Positions 38,670-47,038 of a DNA stretch of 64,000 nucleotides are shown here, piece by piece. The notes below the pieces were generated by a model. That model did no database searches and had not been told where the DNA came from. It saw nothing but the letters and a program-made list of their open reading frames with translations. The DNA lies in NCBI RefSeq assembly GCF_000013205.1, contig NC_007775.1, forward strand, positions 1,112,501 to 1,176,500, written 5' to 3'. The number at the start of each line of letters is the position of its first letter. The first letter of the stretch is position 1. A program made the translations under genes and the position numbers. The DNA comes from Synechococcus sp. JA-3-3Ab. GTDB lineage: Bacteria; Cyanobacteriota; Cyanobacteriia; Thermostichales; Thermostichaceae.

Positions 38670-38957
38670 GTGGCTCAGTTTGAAGTCAGCCCCGGCTCTG
38701 AAGCCGCTTTTGAGGCTGCCATCGCGCAAGCCTTTGTCTACCTACAACAGACCGATGGCTATCGGCAGCACCAACTGCAGCGCTGTTTAGAGCACCCTCA
38801 GCAATACCTGTTGCTGGTACACTGGGGATCCCTGGAGGCCCATTTGGTTAACTTCCGCCAATCGGAAAACTTTGTCCGCTGGCGCGCCCTCCTCGAGCCC
38901 TACTTTGCTCGGCCACCGCAGGTGTTGCATTACCAACTGCTGCCGGGGTTGACCTGA
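38670..38957 (+). CDS. Antibiotic biosynthesis monooxygenase (ABM)-like small protein
   Basis: A 95-residue ferredoxin-like alpha/beta barrel protein: AQFEVSPGSEAAFEAAIAQAF, GYRQHQLQRCLEHPQQYLLLVHWGSLEAHLVNFRQSENF. ABM proteins include quinol monooxygenases and haem-degrading enzymes; the substrate is unknown here. GTG 38670 is the nearest start; CTG 38658 is possible since residues before it look natural. It follows cysH by 28 bp. Confidence 0.72.
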   Translation: MAQFEVSPGSEAAFEAAIAQAFVYLQQTDGYRQHQLQRCLEHPQQYLLLVHWGSLEAHLVNFRQSENFVRWRALLEPYFARPPQVLHYQLLPGLT

Positions 38958-39088
38958 TCAGAGGCAGCGCGAGCCTAGGGTTGCGCTGGTGCTGCAAAGC
39001 AATGGCGGCCTTCCCAGTCCAGGAGCAACTGGGGTGGGGGGAGTGCTTGCCGACGGGAGCGCAAAGCTCTTGCTACCCTAGTCGAAGG

Positions 39089-39433
39089 ATGGTTTCGTGG
39101 TTGGCCAAGGTAGAGGAGGATTTGCTGTGTGAGCAGGTACGGGAGGGATTTCACGCTCTCTCCGATCCGATTCGCCTGCGCGCGCTGCAACTGTTGCGTG
39201 GGCGGGAGCTGTGCGTTTGCGATCTCTGCGAAAAGCTGCAGGTAAGCCAATCCAAGCTCTCGTTTCACTTAAAGACCTTGCGAGATGCGCAGTTGGTCAA
39301 CGCTCGCCAGCAGGGGCGCTGGATCTACTACAGCCTCAACCCACCTCGCTTTCAGCTCTTGCAGCATTTTTTGGATAGCCTAGGACAAGCTGCGCCCTCT
39401 GAGGTTGCCGTTCCCTGTGCGGAGGATCCCTAG
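39089..39433 (+). CDS. ArsR-family metalloregulator with arsenite-type cysteine motif
   Basis: A 114-residue winged-helix repressor. The helix-turn-helix segment is LCVCDLCEKLQVSQSKLSFHL and the wing is RQQGRWIYYSL. ELCVCDLC is the alpha3 site that binds As(III)/Sb(III) in E. coli-type ArsR. A C-terminal cysteine (VPCAEDP) is also present. ATG 39089 is used; the frame upstream has no domain. No arsenic-resistance gene is nearby; the downstream region is IS debris, so a partner could have been lost. Confidence 0.88.
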   Translation: MVSWLAKVEEDLLCEQVREGFHALSDPIRLRALQLLRGRELCVCDLCEKLQVSQSKLSFHLKTLRDAQLVNARQQGRWIYYSLNPPRFQLLQHFLDSLGQAAPSEVAVPCAEDP

Positions 39434-39662
39434 GTATTTATCCTCGATTGAGGCGCAGGTTGCTTGCCCTGCCGCCCTAGCCCTGGGGGGGGACGCCACA
39501 ACCCCCGCTACAGGGCCTACGGCCCGCTGACGTGAAGGAATCTCAAACTGCCTCAGCAGATACTTCCTCCTCAGATTCACCCCCCACCCTGTCTTGGTGA
39601 AACCTGACCAGAAGTTTCCGCATCTGAGAAGCCGTCTGCCGACACTCTCGGCGAACAGCTAC
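39434..39662. other. Short gene-free segment before IS remnants
   Basis: About 230 bp without a supported gene. It includes a GC-rich inverted stretch near 39510 (GGGCCTACGGCCC). Probably ArsR 3' flank and old IS flank. Confidence 0.4.
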
Positions 39663-39999
39663 CTTGACACTCCCACCGCCTAAAGGCGGGGGATTCTTAC
39701 GCAGTCCACAAAAGAACCCGCAACGGCGTTGTCAAAGCGCCTCTAGACAGTTCCTTAACGCAAAGCCCCAAGGTTCTGCTGACTTTCTTAAGCAGGTTGG
39801 CGGCAGCATTCGCCTCAGCCCAGAGGGTCTCCACCCGTCGGGTTTTTCACCATAATTAGGTAGCTCATCTCCATCTAGGAAGCTTGCCTGCGAGCTGTAC
39901 GCCTCCTCTACCTCAATAAACTCCATGCCATAATGCCGACATAATTGCGCAATACGCTCCTTGAACCGACCTGTTGGAATGAAAACAAAGTTTTGGTTA
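39663..39999 (-). pseudogene. tnpB 3' remnant of the same family as the one at 4745
   Basis: Minus-strand fragment covering only the C-terminal third: the segment MEFIEVEEAYSSQASFLDGD then ELPNYGEKPDGWRPSG, followed by a frame change. Compared with the copy at 5430-5690 it lacks about 50 bp after GWRPSG. Its right end at 39663 is better preserved: TTGACACTCCCACCGCCTAA then AGGCGGGGG, a short hairpin (CCGCC-TAAA-GGCGG) typical of IS605-type ends. The match to the other copy stops at 39999, just before the IS630 element. Confidence 0.85.
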
Positions 40000-40012
40000 C
40001 AGCCTTTTAATT

Positions 40013-41000
40013 TAAAATAGGGTACAGGTATTCAAGAGGAAGGAGAGAAAGGAATGCCGACTCATTCTTTGGATTTGCGGCAAAGAGTTGTAGCAGCCTA
40101 CCAGGCAGGTAACACCTCCATCCGCCAGGTAGCTAAACGCTTCATGGTGACCAAAAGAACAGTACACCGCTGGGTGCGTCAGTACCAACAAACTCAAGAT
40201 TTAGCCCCTAAGAAAGCAGGCACCAAGCGAGTGGGCATTTTGGAACAACATCGGCAGGAAGTGATGGCAATTATTACAGAACACCCAGACTTCTACCTGT
40301 GGCAGTATCAAGAACTGTTGCGCGAGCGCTTAGGAATCAATGTAAGCATCGTCACGATACATAATTTCTTGAAAAAGCAAGGAATGACTCTAAAAAAAAG
40401 ACCTACCGCAGTGCAAAAGTCAAAGAAGAGGAGGTGCAAAGGGAACGACTAGCTTATAGTCAAGAAGTCAGGAATATTCCAGCGGAGGATTTGATTGCCA
40501 TCGACCAGACGGGAGTCTGGGAGGGAATGGAGCGGAGAGTATCTCGGAGTTTACGTGGTCAAAGGGCTTATCATTATCGTCAGAGATACAAGGGTGAAAA
40601 GTATACGGTTATTGGAGCTATTTCCTTGAGAGGTGTAGTTGGCTGTCGTGTCATCAAGGGTGGGATGAAGAAAGGAGATTTTTTGGAGTTTTTGAGAAGC
40701 GAGCTATGTCCGAAGCTAGATGCGAGGAAGGTTGTGATTATGGACAATTTAAATATCCACAAGAGTCGGGAAGTTGAGGAATTGATTAGGGGGACAGGAG
40801 CACGAATCCTATACCTGCCTGTGTATGCGCCGGAGTTGAATCCCATTGAGATGATGTGGTCGGTGTTGAAGCATTTTATTCGGCAGCTTTGCAGAATTGG
40901 GAAATATAGCATGGAGCAGATAGTGAAGACTTCTTTACTACTGATCAATCCATCCTCCTTCCGAAGTTGGTTTGCTAAGTGCTGCTATTGTACCCCTTGA
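40013..41000 (+). mobile_element. IS630-family insertion sequence (approximate ends)
   Basis: A single transposase gene in two overlapping frames, bounded by short inverted repeats GGGTACA (40020-40026) and TGTACCC (40989-40995). Exact ends and TA target duplication are uncertain. The left side abuts the tnpB remnant and the right side the IS605-type copy 1 flank. Confidence 0.75.
40054..41000 (+). CDS. IS630-family transposase, two frames joined by -1 frameshift
   Basis: Frame A (40054-40452) encodes a helix-turn-helix N-terminus (SLDLRQRVVAAYQAGNTSIRQVAKRFMVTKRTVHRWVRQY). Frame B (open from about 40393 to 41000) holds the DDE domain: LIAIDQTGVW, VIMDNLNIHKSREVEE and APELNPIEMMWSVLK. A run of eight A at 40393-40400 followed by G is a plausible slippery site. 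A -1 shift there gives the continuous peptide LKKKTYRSAKVKEEEVQRER, which is the family pattern. All three catalytic acids are present, so the element may be active. Confidence 0.85.
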
Positions 41001-41130
41001 GCCCTTAACAGGCTGTACTTGCCACAGCGTCCAAGTATTCCATCAAAACCTCCGGGGTACTCCCGCCACAGCGCAGCTTGGCGGGATGGGGGATAGGCGG
41101 TGAGACGAAGGGGTTCAATGCCCCTGAGTC

Positions 41131-41577
41131 TCACAATCTGGGCGTTGCCTGCTGCTCGACATACTTCTTCAACTCCTCAACGGTGACCCCACCACAAGAG
41201 GCAACAAAATAGGCCCCTGTCCAAAATACAGGCTTGCTGTAGAACCGTGCCACCTCTGTGGCGAACTCTTTGCGAATCAACCGGCTGGAGACTGTTTTCA
41301 GGTTGTTCACCAGCCTTGAGACCTGGACATCCGGCGGAAAACTCACCAACAGATGCACATGATCCGCCTCACCGTTGAACTCCACCAAGGAACAGCGCCA
41401 CTTTTGGCAGGTCGCTCGAAATATATCTTCCAGCCTCTGCAACATTGGAGCAGTTATCACCCGACGACGGTACTTTGTCACCAGCACCAAGTGGATTTGT
41501 AGGCTGTAAACAGAACGATGGCCTATGTTGTAGCTCGTTGCGCTAAATGCTAGAACCGTCTCATGATTCTCACCCAC
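41131..41577 (-). CDS. tnpA: IS200/IS605-type TnpA transposase (Y1 HUH), copy 1
   Basis: About 148 residues. It has HRSVYSLQIHLVLVTKYRRRV, the metal-binding HUH motif in GEADHVHLLVSFPP, and the catalytic tyrosine in EELKKYVEQQ. The frame is open to a TTG at 41607, but GTG 41577 gives the more usual length; it overlaps the tnpB 5' end by 15 bp. It differs from copy 2 at a few residues (for example VSRLVNN against VSKLVNN). Catalytic residues are intact. Confidence 0.88.
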   Translation of the reverse strand: MGENHETVLAFSATSYNIGHRSVYSLQIHLVLVTKYRRRVITAPMLQRLEDIFRATCQKWRCSLVEFNGEADHVHLLVSFPPDVQVSRLVNNLKTVSSRLIRKEFATEVARFYSKPVFWTGAYFVASCGGVTVEELKKYVEQQATPRL

Positions 41578-42867
41578 GAGTACCGGATCCTGCCCAGCGA
41601 CGACCAAGCCGCTCTGATGACCGAGTGGCTGGAATTGTTGCGGCGGCAGTGGAACGACGCTCTGGGGCAGAGACTGGACTGGCTGACCGCAACCCGTTGT
41701 CCAATTGACCGTTGCAGTCTTGTCTCGTGCCCGTTGCCTGTGTCAGAAGCTCCGCTGGAGCCGAATTATTATCGGCAGGCGGGATCCCTCAAACAAATCA
41801 AGCAACTGTTCCCGGCCTACCGGGGCGTTTACGCCGAGGTGCTGCAGCAAAACTTGATGCGGCTGGACAAGGCGTGGAAAGCGTGGCTGGAGCCGGATAG
41901 CACAGGCAAGTGGCGGGGGCGGCCTCGCTTCAAAAAAGCGGGGGAGTTGAGATCCTTCACATTTCCCCGCATCAACGGCCCCGGCCCCCCTACATCCCCC
42001 CGCCCCCCCTGCCCCCCGTATACGGGGGGTTGGGGTGCCAGCAGGGGGGCGGGAGCGCATCTGGAAGGGGAGACTCTGCGGCTGAGCAAGATTGGCTCGA
42101 TGCCTGTGGTGCTGCACCGCCCCTTGCCGGAGGGGTTTGTGCCCAAAACCTGCACAGTGGTGCGCAAGGCCGATGGGTGGTATGTCTGCATCAGCTTGGA
42201 AGACAAAAGCGTTCCTCTCCCAGAGCCTGTGCCGGTCAAAAGGGCGGTGGGCATTGATGTGGGATTGGATAGGTTTCTCACCACCAGCGATGGGGAGGTG
42301 GTGCCTATCCCGCGGTACTACCGCCAAGCTCAAAAGCACTTGGCTCGACAGCAGCGGCAACTGAGCCGCAAGGTGAAGGGATCCGCCAACTGGAAGAAAC
42401 AGGCCACGAAAGTTGCTTGTTTGCAGTTGCACGTTGCCCGACAACGCAAAGCGTTCCACTACCAAGTGGCGCACTGGCTGGTGGAGCAATACGACCTGTT
42501 GGTGGTGGAGGATCTCAACGTCCGAGGGCTGGCACGGACTCGGTTGGCTAAATCGATTTTGGATGCAGCCTGGGGACGATTTCTTGACATTCTGACAGCA
42601 GTGGCGGTCAAACGCGGCAAACAGGTGTTGAGAGTGGATCCCCGTGGTACGTCCCAAAATTGTTGTGTTTGTGAGGAGCGTGTTCCCAAGGCCTTGTCGG
42701 AACGGGTGCATGATTGCCCTCGTTGCGGGTCGTGGGACAGAGACTTGAACGCTGCTATCGAGATTTTGAAGCGAGGACTCAGGTCCCCCCGTATACGGGG
42801 GGATATAGGGGGGCGGTGGGACTGCCGCTCTCTGGCTGTGGAGGATCCTGGTTTACCAGTCCGTTGA
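41563..42867 (+). CDS. tnpB: TnpB (OrfB) RNA-guided nuclease-like protein, copy 1, with two insertions
   Basis: 434 residues. RuvC catalytic residues are visible in VGIDVGLDRF, LLVVEDLNVRGLA and DRDLNAAIEIL; the zinc ribbon is NCCVCEERVP...HDCPRCGSW. Compared with copy 2, residues near 140 carry an in-frame insertion of about 21 residues rich in P and G. A second insertion of 29 net bases at 42784 shifts the frame, so the last 28 residues are unrelated to copy 2 and the native tail is lost. The nuclease core is complete; whether it works is open. The 3' end probably also encodes the omega RNA. Confidence 0.88.
   Translation: MILTHEYRILPSDDQAALMTEWLELLRRQWNDALGQRLDWLTATRCPIDRCSLVSCPLPVSEAPLEPNYYRQAGSLKQIKQLFPAYRGVYAEVLQQNLMRLDKAWKAWLEPDSTGKWRGRPRFKKAGELRSFTFPRINGPGPPTSPRPPCPPYTGGWGASRGAGAHLEGETLRLSKIGSMPVVLHRPLPEGFVPKTCTVVRKADGWYVCISLEDKSVPLPEPVPVKRAVGIDVGLDRFLTTSDGEVVPIPRYYRQAQKHLARQQRQLSRKVKGSANWKKQATKVACLQLHVARQRKAFHYQVAHWLVEQYDLLVVEDLNVRGLARTRLAKSILDAAWGRFLDILTAVAVKRGKQVLRVDPRGTSQNCCVCEERVPKALSERVHDCPRCGSWDRDLNAAIEILKRGLRSPRIRGDIGGRWDCRSLAVEDPGLPVR
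41980..42050. repeat. Small C/G-rich palindromic element inserted in tnpB copy 1 (in frame)
   Basis: Absent from copy 2. It contains CCCCCCGTATACGGGGGG at 42012-42029, preceded by C-rich stretches separated by TACAT and TG. The net addition is 63 bp, keeping the reading frame. Confidence 0.85.
42784..42813. repeat. Second copy of the palindromic element in tnpB copy 1 (frameshifting)
   Basis: CCCCCCGTATACGGGGGG at 42785-42802 followed by ATATAGGGGGG. It is in the opposite orientation to the one at 41980. Absent from copy 2. The net addition is 29 bp. Confidence 0.85.
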
Positions 42868-43007
42868 AGCAGCAACTCCGGGAAGTGATTCTCGGAAGCT
42901 CCCGTCTACAGCCCGTCAGGGCTTAGCGGGAGAGGATGTCACCACGCTCCTCAGCCCCAGCCATAGTCCCGATCCCCAGTTGGATTGCCCGTCCTCAGGA
43001 GCTGGCT

Positions 43008-44198
43008 ATGTCCGATTCTGCTTGGCGCTTTATCTTCCTCCTCGGGATCGTCAGCCTCTGCGCTGACGCCACCTACGAGGGGGCCCGCAGCATCTCCGGA
43101 GCTTTTTTGGGATCCCTGGGGGCCAGCGGCACGGTGGTGGGGCTGGTGGCCGGCGGGGGAGAATTGTTGGCCTATGGGCTGCGCCTGGGCGTGGGCTACT
43201 GGAGCGACCGGCTCAGTAGGGATCCCTCTCGGCCCAGTCGAGGGCACTGGCAGCTCACCACCCTGGGCTATGTTGTCAACACGGCGGCGATCCCCGCTTT
43301 GGCCTGGGTGGACAGTTGGCCTTGGGCCGCTTTGCTTTTGCTGGCCGAGCGCCTGGGCAAAGGGATCCGCACCCCGCCGCGGGATGTGTTGCTCTCCCAT
43401 GCGGCTCTGCAGGTGGGCCAGGGCATTGGGTTTGGCCTGCACGAGACCTTGGATCAAATCGGGGCGGTGGGGGGGCCGCTGCTGGTGGCAGGGATGGTTG
43501 CCGCCGGCTACGGGTTCCGGGGTGGATTCTTGGCCTTGGGGATCCCGGCGGCCCTGGGGCTGGGGGTGCTGGGGCTGGCCCGATGGCTCTATCCCACCCC
43601 GCGCGACTTTGAGCCGGAGCCGGAAACCGCTCCAGCACAAGGCTTTTCCAGGGTCTTTTGGCTCTATCTCATAGCAGCGGCCTGTGTGGCCGTGGGGTTT
43701 GCCGACTTTCCCCTCATTGCTTTCCATCTGCAACGACAGTCGGGGAGCGAGGAGGCAGGGATCCCCTTGCTCTACGCCCTGGCCATGGGGGTGGATGCCT
43801 TGGCGGCCTTGGGCTGTGGCTGGCTGTTTGACCGCATCCGGCTGGGGAGCCTGCTGGGGGCGGTGGTCCTGTCTGCCGGTTTTGCGCCGCTGGCCTTTTC
43901 CGGCAGCTACGGGCTGGCGGTGGTGGGCATAGTGCTCTGGGGGATTGGCTTGGGGGCTCAGGAATCGGTCATGAAGGCGGCAGTAGCCGGCATGGTGGCT
44001 CCCCAGGCGAGGGGCTTTGCCTTTGGGCTGTTTACCAGCCTCTACGGCCTGGCCTGGTTTTTGGGCAGCGCCCTGATGGGGGTGCTCTACGATCTCTTCC
44101 TCCCAGCTTTGGTCATCTTCTCAGTAGCCGCTCAAGCCGTGGGGGCAGCTATCCTATGGATCCTAATCTTGGGGGAACAGGCTGGGGCCGGGCGATGA
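43008..44198 (+). CDS. MFS transporter
   Basis: 396 residues with about twelve hydrophobic helices. The loop 2-3 motif is LGVGYWSDRLSRDPSRPS, and the RLGKGIRTPPRDVLLSHAA segment is typical of a subgroup of bacterial MFS proteins. The substrate is unknown. ATG 43008 (MSDSAWRFIFLLGIVSLCADATYEG) is preceded by AGGAG. The frame extends to 42936 inside the end of IS605 copy 1. Its 3' end overlaps the convergent EAL gene by 50 bp. Confidence 0.87.
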   Translation: MSDSAWRFIFLLGIVSLCADATYEGARSISGAFLGSLGASGTVVGLVAGGGELLAYGLRLGVGYWSDRLSRDPSRPSRGHWQLTTLGYVVNTAAIPALAWVDSWPWAALLLLAERLGKGIRTPPRDVLLSHAALQVGQGIGFGLHETLDQIGAVGGPLLVAGMVAAGYGFRGGFLALGIPAALGLGVLGLARWLYPTPRDFEPEPETAPAQGFSRVFWLYLIAAACVAVGFADFPLIAFHLQRQSGSEEAGIPLLYALAMGVDALAALGCGWLFDRIRLGSLLGAVVLSAGFAPLAFSGSYGLAVVGIVLWGIGLGAQESVMKAAVAGMVAPQARGFAFGLFTSLYGLAWFLGSALMGVLYDLFLPALVIFSVAAQAVGAAILWILILGEQAGAGR

Positions 44199-45219
44199 AA
44201 AAGCCCTGCACCAGGTCCACCCCGTGGTCGCGCACCCACTGCAGCTCCTCTGCCGTCTCGATCCCTTCGGCCAGGGTGACGATCCCCAGCTCTTGGGCCA
44301 GCTCCAGCACCTTTTGGGCAATCACCGCCTTGTAGGGATCCCCATCTACGCCGCGAATGAGCTCCCTATCCAGCTTGATGACATCTGGCTGCAACCGGTG
44401 CAACAGGTTTAGGGATCCGTAGCCGGCGCCCAGGTCATCCAGCGCCACCCGAAAGCCCGCCTGCCGGTAAAACCGCAAAATCCACTGCAAATGATCCAAA
44501 TCGGGGCTGCGGTCGGATTCATTGACCTCAAACACCACCCGTTCTGGCGGGATCCCGGCGCGGCTGATGGCCCAGACAGTAGAGCGCAGGCAAAAGGCTG
44601 GGTCGTAAATGGCCGTGGGGCTGAAGTTGATGAACAGATCCCCCTCGAGGCGGTGCTGGGTGGCGGCAGCAATGGCCGTGCGGCGGGCAGCCAAGTCCAG
44701 GTGATAGAGCAACCCGGCTTCGCGGGCCGTGGCAAAAAGCAAGTCCGGGCCAATGACCTTGCCCTCTCTGTCCAACCCCCGCACCAGCGCTTCGTGGCCC
44801 ACCACCCAAGCGGGATCCCGCGCCCGGACAATGGGCTGGAAATAGGTGGTGAGGCGGTTTTCCTTCAACAATTCCAACAACAGCTCGGCTTGGGTGCGGT
44901 GGAACAACTGCAGCAACGACTCCACCCGGGCGCAATCTTGCCAGCAGGGATCCCTATCCCCAGGCAAAAACAAGGCGCGGCTGGCCTGCATCTCTTCTTG
45001 GGAGAGAACCTCGGCCATTGTCTCCAGGGTCTTCTTGAGGGCCCCCTGGGCAATGGCAACAACTAGGCCAAGGTCTTCCAAAAGTTGAACGGGAACCTCT
45101 GTCTTGGCCTCCAGGGCCTGCCAGATTTTCCGGTGGGTATGAGGAGTGGGCAGCCAGAGAAACAAACGCCCTGCCTCCTGCAAAAAGGTGGGCAGAGCTG
45201 GGCAGTCAAGACAAGACAT
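44149..45219 (-). CDS. EAL-domain protein, probable cyclic-di-GMP phosphodiesterase
   Basis: 356 residues. The first 110 are an uncharacterised sensory or linker part with several cysteines (MSCLDCPALPTFLQEAGRLF). The EAL domain follows, with motif residues kept: HEALVRG, LFINFSPTAI, VFEVNESDRS, VALDDLGAGYGSL, DVIKLDREL, LAEGIETAEEL and VQGFFIARPQP. The acidic and lysine residues needed for catalysis appear present, so the enzyme is probably active. No GGDEF domain. It shares a 50-bp tail overlap with the MFS gene. Confidence 0.88.
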   Translation of the reverse strand: MSCLDCPALPTFLQEAGRLFLWLPTPHTHRKIWQALEAKTEVPVQLLEDLGLVVAIAQGALKKTLETMAEVLSQEEMQASRALFLPGDRDPCWQDCARVESLLQLFHRTQAELLLELLKENRLTTYFQPIVRARDPAWVVGHEALVRGLDREGKVIGPDLLFATAREAGLLYHLDLAARRTAIAAATQHRLEGDLFINFSPTAIYDPAFCLRSTVWAISRAGIPPERVVFEVNESDRSPDLDHLQWILRFYRQAGFRVALDDLGAGYGSLNLLHRLQPDVIKLDRELIRGVDGDPYKAVIAQKVLELAQELGIVTLAEGIETAEELQWVRDHGVDLVQGFFIARPQPVPPRLGSIG

Positions 45220-45389
45220 GGGGGCTTAGGGAGTAGCCATGCAGGCCCACCGAGGTTACCTATCTTACTTAGCAGTATGTCCCGCCTTCCCGAAAAAAGA
45301 AGCCAATCTTACGGAAAGCAAACTGGGAATCCCCAGCGTCAGGACAGGATCCCAATCACAACTCGGCCCCGTTCGCGTTCCGGCCAGCC

Positions 45390-46148
45390 TTAGAATTGAT
45401 CCTTCATACCCCGCAGCCGGGCAAAAACCCGCACCGGATCTTGAGCGCCCGTAGCCGCCCGCAAAGCCGGCTGATCCCAGCGCAAAAAAGGATTGGTGCG
45501 GCGCTCTTCGCCGATGGTGCTGGGGACAGTTGGGGATCCCGCCTGGCGCAGGGCCACCACCTGTTGGTAGCGCGCCTGCAAGTCGGGGTTGTCCCCATCC
45601 ACCGTCAGGGCAAACTTGAGATTGTTCAAGGTGTATTCGTGGGCACACCAGACCCGCGTGGCTTCCGGCAACTGCCGCAGTTGATCCAGGGATCCCAGCA
45701 TCTGCTCCGGGGTGCCCTCAAAGAGGCGCCCGCATCCCCCGGCAAACAGGGTATCGCCGCAGAAGAGATCCCCGCTTTCGGGAAAGTAGTAGGCAACATG
45801 TCCCCGCGTATGGCCGGGCACAAACAGCACCTTCGCCTGCCGGCCCGCAAATGCCACCGTCTCTCCCGCCTGCAGCTCCACCGTCTGGCCCGGGATCCGT
45901 CCCCGATCCGCCTGGCTGCCGTAGACGACGGCACGGGGGTAGCGGGCCAAAAGTTGCAGGTTGCCCCCCACATGGTCGTGGTGGTGGTGGGTGTTGAAGA
46001 TGGCCACCAGCTCCGCCCCTAGCTCAGCCAGTTTATCCAGCACCGGCTCGGCCACTGTCGGATCCACCACCGCTGCCGTGGCCGTCTCGGGATCGTGCAG
46101 CAGATAGATGTAGTTGTCGCGCAGGGCAGGCAGTTGCAGAATGCGCAT
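45390..46148 (-). CDS. gloB: Hydroxyacylglutathione hydrolase (glyoxalase II)
   Basis: Hydrolyses S-lactoylglutathione in methylglyoxal detoxification. The 252-residue protein has the metallo-beta-lactamase motif [44 protein letters not shown] and the C-terminal [15 protein letters not shown]. All metal ligands are present. It ends next to a short gap before the EAL gene; upstream DUF3143 begins 6 bp away in the same direction. Confidence 0.95.
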   Translation of the reverse strand: MRILQLPALRDNYIYLLHDPETATAAVVDPTVAEPVLDKLAELGAELVAIFNTHHHHDHVGGNLQLLARYPRAVVYGSQADRGRIPGQTVELQAGETVAFAGRQAKVLFVPGHTRGHVAYYFPESGDLFCGDTLFAGGCGRLFEGTPEQMLGSLDQLRQLPEATRVWCAHEYTLNNLKFALTVDGDNPDLQARYQQVVALRQAGSPTVPSTIGEERRTNPFLRWDQPALRAATGAQDPVRVFARLRGMKDQF

Positions 46149-46154
46149 AGCCGG

Positions 46155-46418
46155 CTAGTCCTCAAAAATGGCCTGCTCTACATCCTGGCGGCTTAGCGAA
46201 TAGGGAAAAGACAGAGTTTTGGTGTTGCCATCAGGATAGGTATAGCGCACCCAAATGCTGGTCTCCTCCAGGCGCAGGCAGGCTTTCCAGCCGGGCCGCT
46301 CGCAAAACCACTGCTCCACATCCTGCGGGTCACGGGTGCAGCCCTGATCCTCCAGCCAGCGTTCGATGGCGTGGAGCGGGTGATTGTAGAGAGGCGTAGT
46401 TGCAGGAGGCAAAGGCAT
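46155..46418 (-). CDS. DUF3143 family protein
   Basis: An 87-residue cyanobacterial protein: LPPATTPLYNHPLHAIERWL, WFCERPGWKACLRLEET, IWVRYTYPDGNTKTLSFPYSLSR. I know the family only as DUF3143. ATG 46418 starts at the domain; the longer frame to 46583 adds unrelated residues. It is flanked by a J-domain gene upstream and gloB downstream. Confidence 0.78.
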   Translation of the reverse strand: MPLPPATTPLYNHPLHAIERWLEDQGCTRDPQDVEQWFCERPGWKACLRLEETSIWVRYTYPDGNTKTLSFPYSLSRQDVEQAIFED

Positions 46419-46545
46419 GGCGAGATGGCGCGCAGAGAAGCCGTCGAACAAAACAAAAGTTAACAACCTATTCCATTCAAGCACCTTATCAATGGGAAGC
46501 CCTGAGCGCTTTGTCTTAACCTCATCCACAAGCAACCGGAGTTGG

Positions 46546-46944
46546 TCAGCCCACCCCACCCTCCCGTAGCCAGGCCAAAGCAACCGCCAACACCAAACAC
46601 GCCACGAAGGTGGAGCCCATCAGCAGCAGGGCGCAGAGCTCGCCCGCCGAGAGAGGCCGGGTTTCCATGCGCAGCTCCAGAGAATCAGCACCGGGGGATC
46701 CCATGTTGGCCGTCACCGCCCGCAGGCTGGCATCGTAGATGGCCCGTTTTGCCGGGTTGCTGAGGACAAGGTAGGCTTCCTGGAGTTCTTGGAAGCAACG
46801 AATCGCCACCTCTGGCGCCAGAGGAGAAGTGTCGGGATGGTAGCGTTTGCTCAACTGCCGGTAGGCCCGCCGAATGTCCTCAGGAGAGGCCCCTGGAGAC
46901 AAGCCCAGCCGCTGGTAGTAGGTAAGAGAGGTCAACGAGCGCAT
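46546..46944 (-). CDS. J-domain protein with C-terminal membrane anchor
   Basis: 132 residues. The J domain (TSLTYYQRLGLSPGASPEDIRRAYRQLSKRYHPDTSPLAPEV...YLVLSNPAKRAIYD) has the HPD motif needed to stimulate Hsp70. No zinc-finger region follows; instead a hydrophobic helix (LCALLLMGSTFVACLVLAVALAWL) near the C-terminus suggests membrane attachment. ATG 46944 is used; the frame upstream is not conserved in character. Likely co-transcribed with DUF3143. Confidence 0.85.
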   Translation of the reverse strand: MRSLTSLTYYQRLGLSPGASPEDIRRAYRQLSKRYHPDTSPLAPEVAIRCFQELQEAYLVLSNPAKRAIYDASLRAVTANMGSPGADSLELRMETRPLSAGELCALLLMGSTFVACLVLAVALAWLREGGVG

Positions 46945-47038
46945 GCAAGTCGCTGAACAGCCAAGACTGGGAGGTAGCAGAACAGCTCTCAAGAGAGCCT
47001 GACCCCAATGTAAACCACTCTTCCGGCTATGGGGATCC

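Larger units (their letters stand above)
41039..42942. mobile_element. IS605-type element, copy 1 (tnpA and tnpB divergent)
   Basis: Boundaries come from comparison with copy 2 at 47503-49314: identity begins at TCCATCA (41039) and ends at GGATGTCAC (about 42942). tnpA reads leftward and tnpB rightward from overlapping 5' ends. This copy differs by two small insertions in tnpB. IS605-type elements move by single-strand excision and usually make no target duplication, consistent with none being seen. Confidence 0.85.

Noticed and set aside
42714-42926. Separate small gene at the 3' end of tnpB copy 1
   Set aside because: It is the original tnpB tail frame, displaced by the second palindrome insertion.
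42936-43007. Extension of the MFS protein into the end of IS605 copy 1
   Set aside because: The shared IS end ends here and AGGAG precedes ATG 43008.
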